DNA of 64,000 bases from the NCBI RefSeq assembly GCF_031195445.1, contig NZ_CP133480.1, positions 1,054,001 to 1,118,000 of the forward strand, given 5' to 3'. Positions within the stretch are counted from its first letter, which is position 1. Each line of letters opens with the position of its first letter. The stretch is from Acuticoccus sp. MNP-M23 (GTDB lineage: Bacteria > Pseudomonadota > Alphaproteobacteria > Rhizobiales > Amorphaceae). Below, piece after piece: positions 16,314-25,220 of the stretch. The notes beneath the pieces were generated by a model. The model saw only the letters and a program-made list of their open reading frames with translations. It did no database searches and was not told the origin of the DNA. Both the position numbers and the translations under genes were made by a program.

Positions 16314-17759
16314 TTATCGCCCCTCCTGTTCATCGCGCCTCGTGTGGGGAGGCGCCGCGGGCGGATCGTATCGAGCCGGCGGCTTGTCCCGGTCGTGGCT
16401 GGAAAGCGTCTGGCGGAACCGCTCAAGGGCCGTTGGCTCGCTGAGGGTGATCCATTCCCGCAAGAAGTCCGAGTCGAAGAGCGCTTCGATCACCACCTTC
16501 GCAGCCCCCAGGAGCCCGGCGGAGCTGCCGAGGCGCGAGGCGCGGATCTTCAAGTCTCGCGTGACGAGCGGGTGGGATTCGCCGTAGACCGCCTCACGTA
16601 CGGCGGCGAGGAGAATGTCGTTCGTCTGCGCGACCGAGCCGCTGAGGACGATGATCGACGGGTTCAGCATGTTGGCGAAGGCAGCCACGACATGGCCGAT
16701 CAGGTTGCCGCTGCGCGCCATGATTTCCATGCTGACGGGATCGCCCATCTGTGCGGCCTGCCCGACGTCGATGGCGGTGACATCGCCGCCGCGGCTCAGG
16801 ATGTCGGCCAGCGCCGGGCTGCTCCCGTCGCGGGCGGCGGCGAGTCCTTCGGCGGTGATCATGTCACTCCCGGCCAATACATCCAGCGCGGCCGTGCGTC
16901 CGCCGAACGTTGTCGGCATCTGGCCGATCAGCCCGGCCGACCCTTGCGCGCCGCGGTAGAGCTGCCCGTCGCAGACAATTCCGGCGCCAATCCGCTTGCC
17001 GACCTTGACGAACAACATGTCGGACGTCTCCGCATCATCGCCTGAGTAGAGTTCACCGACGGTCATCGTCTCCACGCTGCTGCGCATCCAGACCGGGGCC
17101 CCGAACTGGACCGAGAGACGCTCGACGAATGGAATGCCGTTCCAGGCGGGCAGGAACGCCGGGGTCGTGACAAGAAAATCCTCCCCCGGCGCCATCCGGA
17201 CGGGGCCAGGAACCGAAATCCCGATCCCCCACAGCGGCACTGACCGCTCCTCCTTTTCGAGGATCCACTCGAACAGGGCGCAAAGCCGGGCGATCGTGCT
17301 CTCCGGCGGTTCGCCAAGATCCAGGGTTTCGTGGTGCACGGTCAGAAGCGTGCCCGACAGATCGGCGATGCCGACGCCGATGGCCGTCTGGTCCAGCGTC
17401 GCGACGATCACCCGCGCACGGTCGGCGTTGAACTGGACGAGCCGCGGCGCCCGGCCGCCTGCCGCCTCGGCAAAGGCGCTTTCGTCGGCCAGTTGCAGCC
17501 CGATCAGGGTGGCGAGCCTGTCGGCCACGATGGCCCGTCCGAGCTCGCTTTCGCGTTCCAGCTCCTGACGGGTGTTGGCAGCCCCGGTGCGCACGAGATT
17601 GAGGATGGTCGCCAGGCTCCGCGCCGCGGCGTCGGCATTGCGCGGCCTTCCCCTGCCGCGCTTGCGCGATCCGTTCTCGAATATCCCGTTGTCGGCCACG
17701 ACCAGACACTTTGCTGTTGCCGGAGGCGCAGGGATACACGCCGCCGATCTGCATGACAA
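16314..17759 (-). CDS. ROK-family transcriptional regulator lacking the zinc motif
   Basis: A 481-residue NagC/XylR-type regulator with an N-terminal winged-helix region (about residues 45-100, TRQELERESELGRAIVADRL) and a ROK sugar-kinase-like domain (GIGISVPGPVRM, VGKRIGAGIVCDGQLYRGAQ, NMLNPSIIVLSGSVA). The CxCGxxGCxE zinc motif of classical ROK proteins is absent; the equivalent stretch reads GSAGLIGQMPTTFGGRTAAL. The start is uncertain: the ATG at 17759 adds about 20 odd residues before a GTG at 17699 (VADNGIFENGS). It diverges from the sugar operon and is its obvious regulator. Confidence 0.82.
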   Translation of the reverse strand: MSCRSAACIPAPPATAKCLVVADNGIFENGSRKRGRGRPRNADAAARSLATILNLVRTGAANTRQELERESELGRAIVADRLATLIGLQLADESAFAEAAGGRAPRLVQFNADRARVIVATLDQTAIGVGIADLSGTLLTVHHETLDLGEPPESTIARLCALFEWILEKEERSVPLWGIGISVPGPVRMAPGEDFLVTTPAFLPAWNGIPFVERLSVQFGAPVWMRSSVETMTVGELYSGDDAETSDMLFVKVGKRIGAGIVCDGQLYRGAQGSAGLIGQMPTTFGGRTAALDVLAGSDMITAEGLAAARDGSSPALADILSRGGDVTAIDVGQAAQMGDPVSMEIMARSGNLIGHVVAAFANMLNPSIIVLSGSVAQTNDILLAAVREAVYGESHPLVTRDLKIRASRLGSSAGLLGAAKVVIEALFDSDFLREWITLSEPTALERFRQTLSSHDRDKPPARYDPPAAPPHTRRDEQEGR

Positions 17760-17773
17760 TCATAGGCTTCTGC

Positions 17774-17861
17774 ATTTAATCTGCAAAAGTCCGCCATATT
17801 ATGCTGAATAAATTTTGACTTGCGCCCGTGATCGTCTAAACTGCCCACAACAAGATTAAAT
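17774..17861. promoter_or_regulatory. Candidate ROK operator pair flanking the sugar promoter
   Basis: ATTTAATCT at 17774-17782 and its exact reverse complement AGATTAAAT at 17853-17861 lie 79 bases apart, centre to centre, on both sides of the promoter at 17815-17842. AT-rich operators in looping pairs are known for NagC/Mlc-type ROK repressors. The match is exact over nine bases, which is suggestive but short. Confidence 0.45.
17815..17842 (+). promoter_or_regulatory. Promoter of the sugar catabolic operon
   Basis: TTGACT at 17815-17820 and TAAACT at 17837-17842, 16 bases apart, form a good sigma-70-type promoter about 80 bases upstream of the isomerase start. GGGAG at 17919-17923 is the ribosome binding site of that gene. 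Confidence 0.6.
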
Positions 17862-17929
17862 TCTCCGGCCACCGGGGAGCGCGCCCGGATCGGCTTGTCG
17901 CCGTCACCGGTGCGCGAAGGGAGAATCAG

Positions 17930-18754
17930 ATGGTGCAGTGGAATCTCGCCTACCACGCGAACTGCTGGGGCCCGCTTGGAGGCGACGCGGTGGGCGTAAC
18001 TTCGATTACACAGCTGACCTATCGAACCTTTGGCGATATGGGGCAGGCGTTCGAGGACATAGCGAGAGCCGGATACCAGGGTGTCGAGGTTTTCGACGGC
18101 AACCTGATGGATGTCCCGGCCCGCGAATTCACGCAGATGCTGGGCATCAACGGGCTTGCACTGGTTGCAGCCTATTCCGGCGGCAACTTCATCTTCGATG
18201 ACATTATTGAAGAGGAGCTGGCGCGGATCCGCCGCGTCGCGGACCGTGCCGCCGAACTCGGGGCGCCGCATCTGGTCGTGGGCGGCGGAGCAACGCGCGC
18301 CACCGGCATTCGCGATGCCGACTATGGCAAGCTTGGCGCCGCGCTCGATCGGGTCGCTGGCATCGCCAGAGAGCGCGGGCTCACCGCCCACTACCATCCG
18401 CACCTGTCGACCATTGTCGAGGGCCCCGAACAGGTGCGCCGCATATTCAGTGAAACCGGGATCGACTTCTGCCCGGACACGGCCCATCTGGCCGCCGCCG
18501 GCGGCGATCCCGCGGCCATGATCCGCGAGCATCGGGACCGGATCAGCTACGTGCATCTCAAGGGCCTGCAACGCGAACCGTTCGCATTCACGCCGCTCGA
18601 CCGCGGCGACGTCGACAGCGGCCCGATCGTCGACGCGCTCATCGACACGGGATTCGACGGTTGGGTGACCGTCGAGCTGGACGCCTGGGACGATCCCCTC
18701 GGCGGCGCCGTCCAAAGCCGCAACTACCTTGAATCGCGACTGAAATTAGCCTGA
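17930..18754 (+). CDS. Sugar phosphate isomerase/epimerase-type TIM barrel protein
   Basis: A 274-residue xylose-isomerase-like TIM barrel (AP endonuclease 2 superfamily), as in IolE/IolI and related sugar epimerases and dehydratases. Likely metal ligands are in GVEVFDGN, LTAHYHPHLS, FCPDTAHLAAAG and TVELDAWDD, with YVHLKGL near the end. First gene of the operon with a sugar ABC transporter and a Gfo/Idh dehydrogenase, so it probably rearranges or dehydrates the imported sugar, polyol or its keto product. The exact substrate cannot be read from sequence. Confidence 0.75.
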   Translation: MVQWNLAYHANCWGPLGGDAVGVTSITQLTYRTFGDMGQAFEDIARAGYQGVEVFDGNLMDVPAREFTQMLGINGLALVAAYSGGNFIFDDIIEEELARIRRVADRAAELGAPHLVVGGGATRATGIRDADYGKLGAALDRVAGIARERGLTAHYHPHLSTIVEGPEQVRRIFSETGIDFCPDTAHLAAAGGDPAAMIREHRDRISYVHLKGLQREPFAFTPLDRGDVDSGPIVDALIDTGFDGWVTVELDAWDDPLGGAVQSRNYLESRLKLA

Positions 18755-18814
18755 TCGGCCGATTTGCAAGGGCGGGCCTGCCGGCGCGTCCCAACAGTGG
18801 AGGAGGAAACACAA

Positions 18815-19936
18815 ATGATAAGAACAATGTTCACGCGCGGCGCCATCGCAGCCGCGTTCCTTGCGGGCGGACTTGCCAGCATGCCGGCCCATGCCGACCC
18901 GGATGCCGCGCTCGCGGCGCTTCAGTCTACCGTGTTGTCGAAGGGTCCCAGCGGCGAGGAGCCGAGCCCGGCATCCGACCTCGTCCTTTCCGATGACGAA
19001 ATTGCAAAGATCAAGGCGATGAACGCCACCGCCGCCATCGTCATGCACTACGGCGGCAATGACTGGTCGCGGGCCCAGGTCGAGGGGATGCGCTACCAGT
19101 TCGGCGAGATGGGCGTCGAGGTCATTGCCGTGACCGACGCTGGCTTCAAGCCCGAGAAGCAGGTCGCCGACATCGAGACCGTCCTGGCGCAGAAGCCGGA
19201 CATCATCGTCTCGGTCCCGACCGATCCTGCGGCGACCGCTGCGGCCTACAAGGCGGCGGCCGACGCCGGCGTGAAGGTCGTCTTCATGGAAAACACGCCG
19301 CCGGGGCTGGAAGTCGGCAAGGACTACATTTCCGTGGTTTCCGCTGACAACTACGGCAACGGCGTCGCGTCGGCGCACCTGATGGCCAAGGCTCTCGGTG
19401 GCAAGGGCAAGGTCGGCATGGTCTTCTTCGCCGCCGACTTCTTCGTGACCCAGCAGCGCTACGATGCCTTCAAGGCGACGATGGCGTCGGACTATCCGGA
19501 CATCGAGATCGTGGCCGAACAGGGCGTCGGCGGACCCGACTTCAGCGGCGACGCTGACAAGGCGGCCTCCGCCATGCTGATCTCGAACCCCGACCTCGAC
19601 GGGATCTGGGCCGTCTGGGACGTTCCGGCGGAAGGCGTGGTTTCCGCAGCGCGGGTTTCCGGGCGCGACGACCTCGTCATCACCACGATCGACCTTGGCG
19701 AAAACGTCGCCATCAACATGGCCCAGGGCAGCTACGTGAAGGGGATCGGCGCACAGCGGCCGTTCGACCAGGGCGTGGCTGAAGCGATGCTGGCCGGCTA
19801 CGGCCTCCTGGACAAGGAGGCGCCTGCCTTCGTCGCGCTGCCGGCACTGCCCGTCACCAAGGACAACCTCCTCGACGCGTGGAAGACCGTTTACCGCACC
19901 GACGCGACGGCAAACATCCAGAAGAGCATGAACTGA
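18815..19936 (+). CDS. Sugar ABC transporter substrate-binding protein
   Basis: A 373-residue exported binding protein of the ribose/xylose type (periplasmic binding protein I fold). The signal peptide spans about residues 1-27, ending PAHA. VSVPTDPAATAAAY, VVSADNYGNGVAS and WAVWDVPAEG are typical. The start at 18815 has a strong ribosome binding site (GGAGGAGGAA). It captures the ligand in the periplasm for the ATPase and permease encoded downstream. Its close paralogue without signal peptide is encoded at 15300-16310. Confidence 0.88.
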   Translation: MIRTMFTRGAIAAAFLAGGLASMPAHADPDAALAALQSTVLSKGPSGEEPSPASDLVLSDDEIAKIKAMNATAAIVMHYGGNDWSRAQVEGMRYQFGEMGVEVIAVTDAGFKPEKQVADIETVLAQKPDIIVSVPTDPAATAAAYKAAADAGVKVVFMENTPPGLEVGKDYISVVSADNYGNGVASAHLMAKALGGKGKVGMVFFAADFFVTQQRYDAFKATMASDYPDIEIVAEQGVGGPDFSGDADKAASAMLISNPDLDGIWAVWDVPAEGVVSAARVSGRDDLVITTIDLGENVAINMAQGSYVKGIGAQRPFDQGVAEAMLAGYGLLDKEAPAFVALPALPVTKDNLLDAWKTVYRTDATANIQKSMN

Positions 19937-19941
19937 GAAAC

Positions 19942-19970
19942 CGGGGCTGGCGCCAGGAGCGCCGGCCCCG
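19942..19970 (+). promoter_or_regulatory. Stem-loop behind the sugar-binding protein gene
   Basis: CGGGGCTGGCGC (19942-19953) and GCGCCGGCCCCG (19959-19970) form a 12-pair stem with one T-G wobble and a five-base loop, five bases after the stop. There is no T-run. Such intercistronic hairpins commonly protect the 3' end of abundant binding-protein mRNA and reduce read-through to downstream genes. Confidence 0.6.
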
Positions 19971-20035
19971 ACGACCGCTGGGCAGCCACGCAAAGCCTGC
20001 CCTGAACCTCGCCAGTCCCGACGGGAGCAACAACA

Positions 20036-21205
20036 ATGACAAAAACGCTGAACGTGGCGATGATCGGTGGCGGTTTCATGGGCAAGGCCCATGCGATGGC
20101 TTACGCCGTGATGCCGATGTTCTTCTGGCCGGCCGCGGCCATCCCGCACCGAAAGGTCGTGGTGGATGTCACCGACGAAATGGCCGAGGACGCCCGTTTG
20201 CGGTTCGGCTTCGACGAAGCGTCTTCGGACTGGCGCTCCGTCGTGAACCGGGATGACGTCGACATCGTCGACATCTGCACGCCCAACAATGTGCATGCCG
20301 AGATTGCCATCGCAGCAGCGAAGGCCGGCAAACACATCATGTGCGAAAAGCCGCTCGCCCGCGGCGGCGAAGAGGCGCGCCAGATGCTGGACGCCGTCAA
20401 TCAAGCCGGCGTGATCCACATGGTTGCCTTCAACTACCGGCGGACGCCGGCAGTGGCGCTGGCGAAGAAGTATATCGACGAGGGCCGGATCGGAAAGATC
20501 CTCAACTTCCGCGGCACCTACCTGCAGGACTGGTCGGCCGATCCGGACGGCCCGCTGTCGTGGCGGTTCCAGAAGAAGATCGCCGGCTCGGGCACCATCG
20601 GCGATATCGGCACGCACGTTGTGGATCTGGCGCACTACCTTGTGGGCCCGATTGCGGCGGTGTCCGCGATGACGCCGACCTATATCAAGACGCGCCCCGT
20701 CCAGTCGGGCGGCGTCGACAAGCTGGGCGCCAGCGACAAGAACGCCAACGCCGAACGCGCGGCGGTCGATGTCGAGGACGAGCTGGTCTCGATGCTGAAA
20801 TTCCAGAACGGCGCCATCGGTTCTCTGGAGGCGACGCGCAACGGCTATGGCCGCAACAACTTCATCACTTTCGAGATCCACGGCACCGAGGGCTCGATCG
20901 CCTTCAACTACGAGCGGCGCGACGAACTCCAGGTGATGTTCAACAGCGACCCTGCCGATGCGAGGGGTTTCCGCACCGTCTACACGGGGCCGGCGCACCC
21001 GTATGGCGAGGGGCTGTGGCCGATCCCGGCTCTAGGCATCGGCTATTCCGAAACCAAGATCATCGAGTGCCATGACTTCTTCACCGCGATTGCCACCGGA
21101 AAGCAGCCCTCGCCCAACTTTGCGGACGGCCACCTGACCGAAGTTGTGGCCGATGCGATGATCGAGTCGGGCAAGACCCAGCAATGGGTCAATGTAGCCT
21201 CATGA
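20036..21205 (+). CDS. Gfo/Idh/MocA family oxidoreductase
   Basis: A 389-residue NAD(P)-dependent dehydrogenase. The Rossmann motif MIGGGFMGKAHAMAY is at about residues 9-23, the EKP motif is in MCEKPLARGG, and DIGTHVVDLAHYL supplies the conserved catalytic-region His. Members oxidise sugars or cyclitols such as myo-inositol or glucose. Its position between the binding protein and ATPase genes indicates that it oxidises the imported ligand or an isomerised product. The ABC ATPase start overlaps its stop (ATGA). Confidence 0.87.
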   Translation: MTKTLNVAMIGGGFMGKAHAMAYAVMPMFFWPAAAIPHRKVVVDVTDEMAEDARLRFGFDEASSDWRSVVNRDDVDIVDICTPNNVHAEIAIAAAKAGKHIMCEKPLARGGEEARQMLDAVNQAGVIHMVAFNYRRTPAVALAKKYIDEGRIGKILNFRGTYLQDWSADPDGPLSWRFQKKIAGSGTIGDIGTHVVDLAHYLVGPIAAVSAMTPTYIKTRPVQSGGVDKLGASDKNANAERAAVDVEDELVSMLKFQNGAIGSLEATRNGYGRNNFITFEIHGTEGSIAFNYERRDELQVMFNSDPADARGFRTVYTGPAHPYGEGLWPIPALGIGYSETKIIECHDFFTAIATGKQPSPNFADGHLTEVVADAMIESGKTQQWVNVAS

Positions 21206-22779
21206 CCCCCACGGCTCATGCGGTGGACATGCGCGGCATCTCCAAGCGTTTCGGTGGCGTGCACGCACTGAGGAGCGTCGACTTTCAGGTCGACGCGGGA
21301 GAAGTCCATGCGCTGCTGGGTGGCAACGGCGCCGGCAAGTCGACCATCCTTAAGGTGCTGAACGGCGTCCACGCGCCTGACGAGGGCACCATCGAGGTCT
21401 GCGGTACCAGAATCACCGAGCCATCGCCGGAAGCGGCCCGAGCGGCCGGCATGGCGATGATCTTTCAGGAGATGAGCCTCGTCCCCTCACTGACGGTCGC
21501 CCAGAACGTCTTCCTGAACCGCGAGATGAAGACGCGACTCGGCCTGATCGACGACCGCGAGGGCGAGCGGAAAGCGCGCGACCTGTTCGACCTTCTGGAG
21601 GTCGACGTGAACCCGAAGGCACTGGTGGCCGAACTCGGTGCCGGCCAACGGCAGCTGACAGAGATCGTCAAGGCGATCAGCCAGGATGCGCGCGTGCTGG
21701 TGCTGGACGAGCCGTCCACTGCGCTTTCCGTCTCGGACGTGGACCGGCTTTTTGTTTTCCTGCGCAAGTTGAAGGCGCGCGGTGTGGCCGTCATCTACGT
21801 GTCGCACAGGATGGACGAGATCGCGCGCATTGCCGACCGTGCGACCATCCTTCGCGACGGCCGACATGTCATCACGGCGCCCCTGTCCGAGCTGCCGATG
21901 GACACCATGATCGAGCATATCATCGGCAAACGATCCAGCGGCTTTCATGATGTGAAACGCGAAGACGTCGAGATTGGCGCTCCTCTTCTGGAGCTTGTGG
22001 GCGTGTCTGGCCGCAACAAGCCGGTGGAAGTAACGCTGACGGTGCACCGGGGCGAGATCGTGGGGCTGGCCGGCCTCCTCGGATCGGGCCGCTCGTCGCT
22101 CGCCAAGGTGATTGCCGGGATCGAGCCATGCGCGAGCGGCGAGATCCGGCTCTCCGGCAAGCCGATCCTCGCTCGCAGCCCGCGAGATGCGATTGAAGCT
22201 GGCATCGCACTTGTCCCTGAAGCGCGAGCGACACAGGGCATCATCCCCGCGCATTCGGTGGCCGACAACCTGACGATGGCGGTGCTCGACAAGCTGTCGT
22301 CGCGCGGTTGGATCGAGCGTGAAGCGGTCGCGATAACCGCCGACGGGCAGATCGCAGACCTCTCGATCAAGACCGCCTCGCGCGACCACCCGGTGGGCAC
22401 GCTGTCGGGCGGCAACCAGCAGAAAGTGGTGATCGGCAAATGGCTCGCAGCCGACCCTGCCCTCTTCGTGCTGGACGAACCCACGGCCGGCATCGACATC
22501 GGGTCGAAGTCCGAGATCATCCGCCTGATCCGCGAACTGGCGAAAGCCGGCAAGGGCGTCGTCATGGTTTCTTCCGAACTCAGTGAACTTCTGACCGCCT
22601 GCGACCGGATCGTTGTCCTTTCCGAAGGGCGCCTTGCCGGCAGCTACGCTCGCAAGGACCTTGATGACCCCACCATTGCAGCCGGCGACACCGCACATCG
22701 GCTGCAAGCCGCCGAGCAAAAACTCCAATCCCACATCCAGAACGCCCTGAAGGATCAGGAAACGCGCCATGCCCACTGA
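21202..22779 (+). CDS. Sugar ABC transporter ATP-binding protein (two ABC domains)
   Basis: A 525-residue RbsA-like ATPase. Domain 1 has Walker A GGNGAGKST, signature LGAGQRQLTEI and Walker B VLVLDEPSTAL. Domain 2 has the degenerate Walker A GLLGSGRSSL usual in this family, signature LSGGNQQKV and LFVLDEPTAGID. The ATG at 21202 overlaps the preceding stop; an in-frame ATG at 21184 lies inside the dehydrogenase gene. The last 11 bases overlap the permease gene. Confidence 0.92.
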   Translation: MTPTAHAVDMRGISKRFGGVHALRSVDFQVDAGEVHALLGGNGAGKSTILKVLNGVHAPDEGTIEVCGTRITEPSPEAARAAGMAMIFQEMSLVPSLTVAQNVFLNREMKTRLGLIDDREGERKARDLFDLLEVDVNPKALVAELGAGQRQLTEIVKAISQDARVLVLDEPSTALSVSDVDRLFVFLRKLKARGVAVIYVSHRMDEIARIADRATILRDGRHVITAPLSELPMDTMIEHIIGKRSSGFHDVKREDVEIGAPLLELVGVSGRNKPVEVTLTVHRGEIVGLAGLLGSGRSSLAKVIAGIEPCASGEIRLSGKPILARSPRDAIEAGIALVPEARATQGIIPAHSVADNLTMAVLDKLSSRGWIEREAVAITADGQIADLSIKTASRDHPVGTLSGGNQQKVVIGKWLAADPALFVLDEPTAGIDIGSKSEIIRLIRELAKAGKGVVMVSSELSELLTACDRIVVLSEGRLAGSYARKDLDDPTIAAGDTAHRLQAAEQKLQSHIQNALKDQETRHAH

Positions 22780-23740
22780 AAAATCCGGCCAATCACAGGG
22801 GCTTGTTTCCCGCGCAAGCTTTGCCAACTGGCGAAAATACATCATCTACATCGGCTTCGTCGCAATCTTCCTGATCTTTGCGGCGACACTGAGCGACAAG
22901 GGGTTCCTCAACCCCAACAACCTGCTCAACATTTTCCGGCAGACTGCGATGATTGCGGTGATGGCAATCGCGATGACCTTCGTGCTGGCGTCCGGGGAGA
23001 TCGACCTCAGCGTCGGCGCGGTGGCAGGGCTTGCCTCGGTCACGGTCGCGATGGCCATCGACTCGGGCGGGATGGTCTTCGGCATCTTTGCCGGGCTGGC
23101 CACCGGTATTGCCGCCGGCGTGTTCAATGGCCTTCTGACGACGCGGATCGGGATCCCCTCATTCCTGACGACACTTGCGATGATGGGAATCGCAAAGGGC
23201 GTTGCGATGTGGATCAGCGATTCCGCCGCGGTCCCGATCATCAACCCGATCTATTCCTGGTTTTTCGGCGGCGGCTCCATCGGCAAGCTGCCGGTCCTCC
23301 TCATCTGGATGCTGGTGATCGGCGTGATCGGACATTTCGTCCTGCGGCGAACGACCTTCGGCCGGCGGGTGCTGGCAAGCGGCGGCGGCGAGACGGCTGC
23401 ACGCTATTCCGGCATCGACACGCGGTCGGTCAAATTCCGGGTTCTGGTCATCTCGGCAACGGCCGCAGCACTCGCCGGGATGCTGTATGCGGGCCGCCTG
23501 CAATCAGGCCGCTTCCAGTTCGGCGAAGGCGATGAGCTGTCCGTGATCGCAGCAGCGGTCCTTGGCGGCACCAGCCTGTTCGGCGGTTACGGCACCGTTG
23601 TCGGCACCATCGTCGGGGCGCTGATGATCGGCCTCATCAACAACGGGCTGATCCTGATGGGCCTGGAATTCAGCCAGCAGCTCATCGCGCGCGGCGGCAT
23701 CATCATCCTCGCCGTCGCTCTGAACCAGAAGAGGAGCTGA
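22769..23740 (+). CDS. Sugar ABC transporter permease
   Basis: A 323-residue RbsC-like permease with eight to ten membrane segments. FVLASGEIDLSVGAVAGLAS (about residues 70-89) and the C-terminal VLGGTSLFGGYGTVVGTIVG are family hallmarks. It forms the membrane channel with the ATPase encoded just upstream. It overlaps that gene by 11 bases and is followed after three bases by the ABM gene. Confidence 0.92.
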   Translation: MPTEKSGQSQGLVSRASFANWRKYIIYIGFVAIFLIFAATLSDKGFLNPNNLLNIFRQTAMIAVMAIAMTFVLASGEIDLSVGAVAGLASVTVAMAIDSGGMVFGIFAGLATGIAAGVFNGLLTTRIGIPSFLTTLAMMGIAKGVAMWISDSAAVPIINPIYSWFFGGGSIGKLPVLLIWMLVIGVIGHFVLRRTTFGRRVLASGGGETAARYSGIDTRSVKFRVLVISATAAALAGMLYAGRLQSGRFQFGEGDELSVIAAAVLGGTSLFGGYGTVVGTIVGALMIGLINNGLILMGLEFSQQLIARGGIIILAVALNQKRS

Positions 23741-23743
23741 GCC

Positions 23744-24064
23744 GTGACCATAGGATGCACGATCATCGGAACCGTCGTTGCAAAACCCGAGATGCAGGCG
23801 GAGCTCAAGGCGATCCTCGGAGCGCTGGTTGCGCCGACCCGGGCCGAAACGGGCTGCATCAACTACGACTTCCATGTCGACGCCGCAGACCCTTGCGTCT
23901 TCGTCTTCTACGAAAACTGGACGAACCGGCAGGCGCTGGACGAGCATCTGGCCAAGCCGCATCTGAAACCGTTGCTGGACCGGCAGGCAGAACTGCTCGC
24001 GCGGCCGGTGGAAATACGCCACCTGGTCATGCTGAGCGAAATTCCCGGCCGGCCGGCAGCGTAG
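23744..24064 (+). CDS. Antibiotic biosynthesis monooxygenase (ABM) domain protein
   Basis: A 106-residue ferredoxin-like ABM/YgiN-type protein: KAILGALVAPTRAETGCINY and FVFYENWTNRQALDEHLAKP are the typical segments. Homologues are quinol monooxygenases or small mutarotase-like dimers; the true reaction here is unknown. The GTG start lies three bases after the permease stop, so it belongs to the sugar operon and may process the imported compound or a quinone-linked product. Confidence 0.75.
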   Translation: MTIGCTIIGTVVAKPEMQAELKAILGALVAPTRAETGCINYDFHVDAADPCVFVFYENWTNRQALDEHLAKPHLKPLLDRQAELLARPVEIRHLVMLSEIPGRPAA

Positions 24065-24073
24065 GAGACGACG

Positions 24074-24997
24074 ATGGCCGCACCGCGCCTCAACACGCAG
24101 GTACCAGGCTGGTACCGCTTCCTGATCGGTGAGTTCGAGTGCACGATCATCTGGGATGGCTACATCCATCATCTTTATGATGGGCTGTTCCCGAACGGCG
24201 ATCCAGCCGAAGTGCAGCGGTTGCAGGAGGCATACCGCCTGCCGCTCGATCACATCCCGATGGACCTCAACCCGGCGCTTGTGAACACCGCAGACCGGCT
24301 GTTCGTCGTTGATACCGGGATGGGCCAGAAGCGCCCCATCATGGGAGACTTCACCGGCAAGATGGCGCAGAACATGGCTTCGGCTGGGTTGCACCAGGCT
24401 GACGTCGATGTCGTGCTGATCACCCATATGCATCCCGACCACACGTTCGGTCTCATCCGCCCGGACGGCAGCAAGACCTACCCGAACGCCGACCTCGTCG
24501 TGCCGCGGATCGACTGGGAGGAATGGACCGACACGCGGAACCTCGGCCGGGACGATTTTCGCGGCGTATGGACCGAAGGAATTCTGGAGGCCGTCGCGCC
24601 GTACCGGGACCGCATCCGCCTCGTCGAGCCGGGCGAACAGCCTTTTGCGGGTGTTTCGGTCATGTCAGTGGCCGGTCACTCTTCCGGGCAATGCGCCTAC
24701 ATTTTCGAGAGCAACGGGGAGAAGGTGATCTTCACCGGTGACGCAACCCACCACCACGTCTTCGATCCGCACCATCCCGAGTGGTTCTTTCACAACGAGT
24801 TCGACAGCAACCCTGCGCAGGGTGCCGAGGCGAAGGCGACTGTTTTCAGGAAGGCCGTCGATGAACGGCTCCGGTTCCACGGCTACCATTTTCCGTATCC
24901 GGGCCTCGGGATCATCATCCCGGCAGACGACGGATCGTTCCGGTATCTGCCTGACATGCCGACGCCCCGGCTGGGACCGGGGCGCTTTGGCACCTGA
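24074..24997 (+). CDS. MBL-fold metallo-hydrolase
   Basis: A 307-residue metallo-beta-lactamase-fold hydrolase. Zinc ligands: THMHPDH (H-x-H-x-D-H, about residues 116-122), the His of GHSSGQ, the Asp in FTGDATHHHV, and a C-terminal His in HGYHF. It has no signal peptide, so it is cytoplasmic. In this operon a lactonase or ester-hydrolase role is plausible after oxidation of the sugar by the Gfo/Idh enzyme, but this is inference. It is last in the operon, ten bases after the ABM gene. Confidence 0.8.
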   Translation: MAAPRLNTQVPGWYRFLIGEFECTIIWDGYIHHLYDGLFPNGDPAEVQRLQEAYRLPLDHIPMDLNPALVNTADRLFVVDTGMGQKRPIMGDFTGKMAQNMASAGLHQADVDVVLITHMHPDHTFGLIRPDGSKTYPNADLVVPRIDWEEWTDTRNLGRDDFRGVWTEGILEAVAPYRDRIRLVEPGEQPFAGVSVMSVAGHSSGQCAYIFESNGEKVIFTGDATHHHVFDPHHPEWFFHNEFDSNPAQGAEAKATVFRKAVDERLRFHGYHFPYPGLGIIIPADDGSFRYLPDMPTPRLGPGRFGT

Positions 24998-25220
24998 AGT
25001 GCGGGACGTAGGCCGTCTCAGTCGCAAACCCACTCGACGCGGATGACATAGGCGTGGCGGCGGGGGTCCAGCGCTCTGAGCTGACGTCGCGTCAGTAGAC
25101 AGTTCGGGGGGCGGCAGAAGCCGCGCCATTCTTGAAAGCGCGGACCCACATTTGCTACGGGGCAAGCGTTGGTGGCGATTGCCGGCGGTATCGCGGACGC
25201 CGGCCAAAGCGGATCGTCTC
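24998..25220. other. Intergenic stretch between MBL hydrolase and MCP genes
   Basis: About 220 bases between convergent genes with no recognised gene or clear terminator hairpin. CGGTATCGCGGACGCCGGCC near 25188 is GC-rich with partial dyad symmetry only. Confidence 0.3.

Noticed and set aside
18746-20998. 750-codon minus-strand open frame opposite the sugar-binding protein and dehydrogenase genes
   Set aside because: No recognisable family, and both plus-strand genes are well supported.
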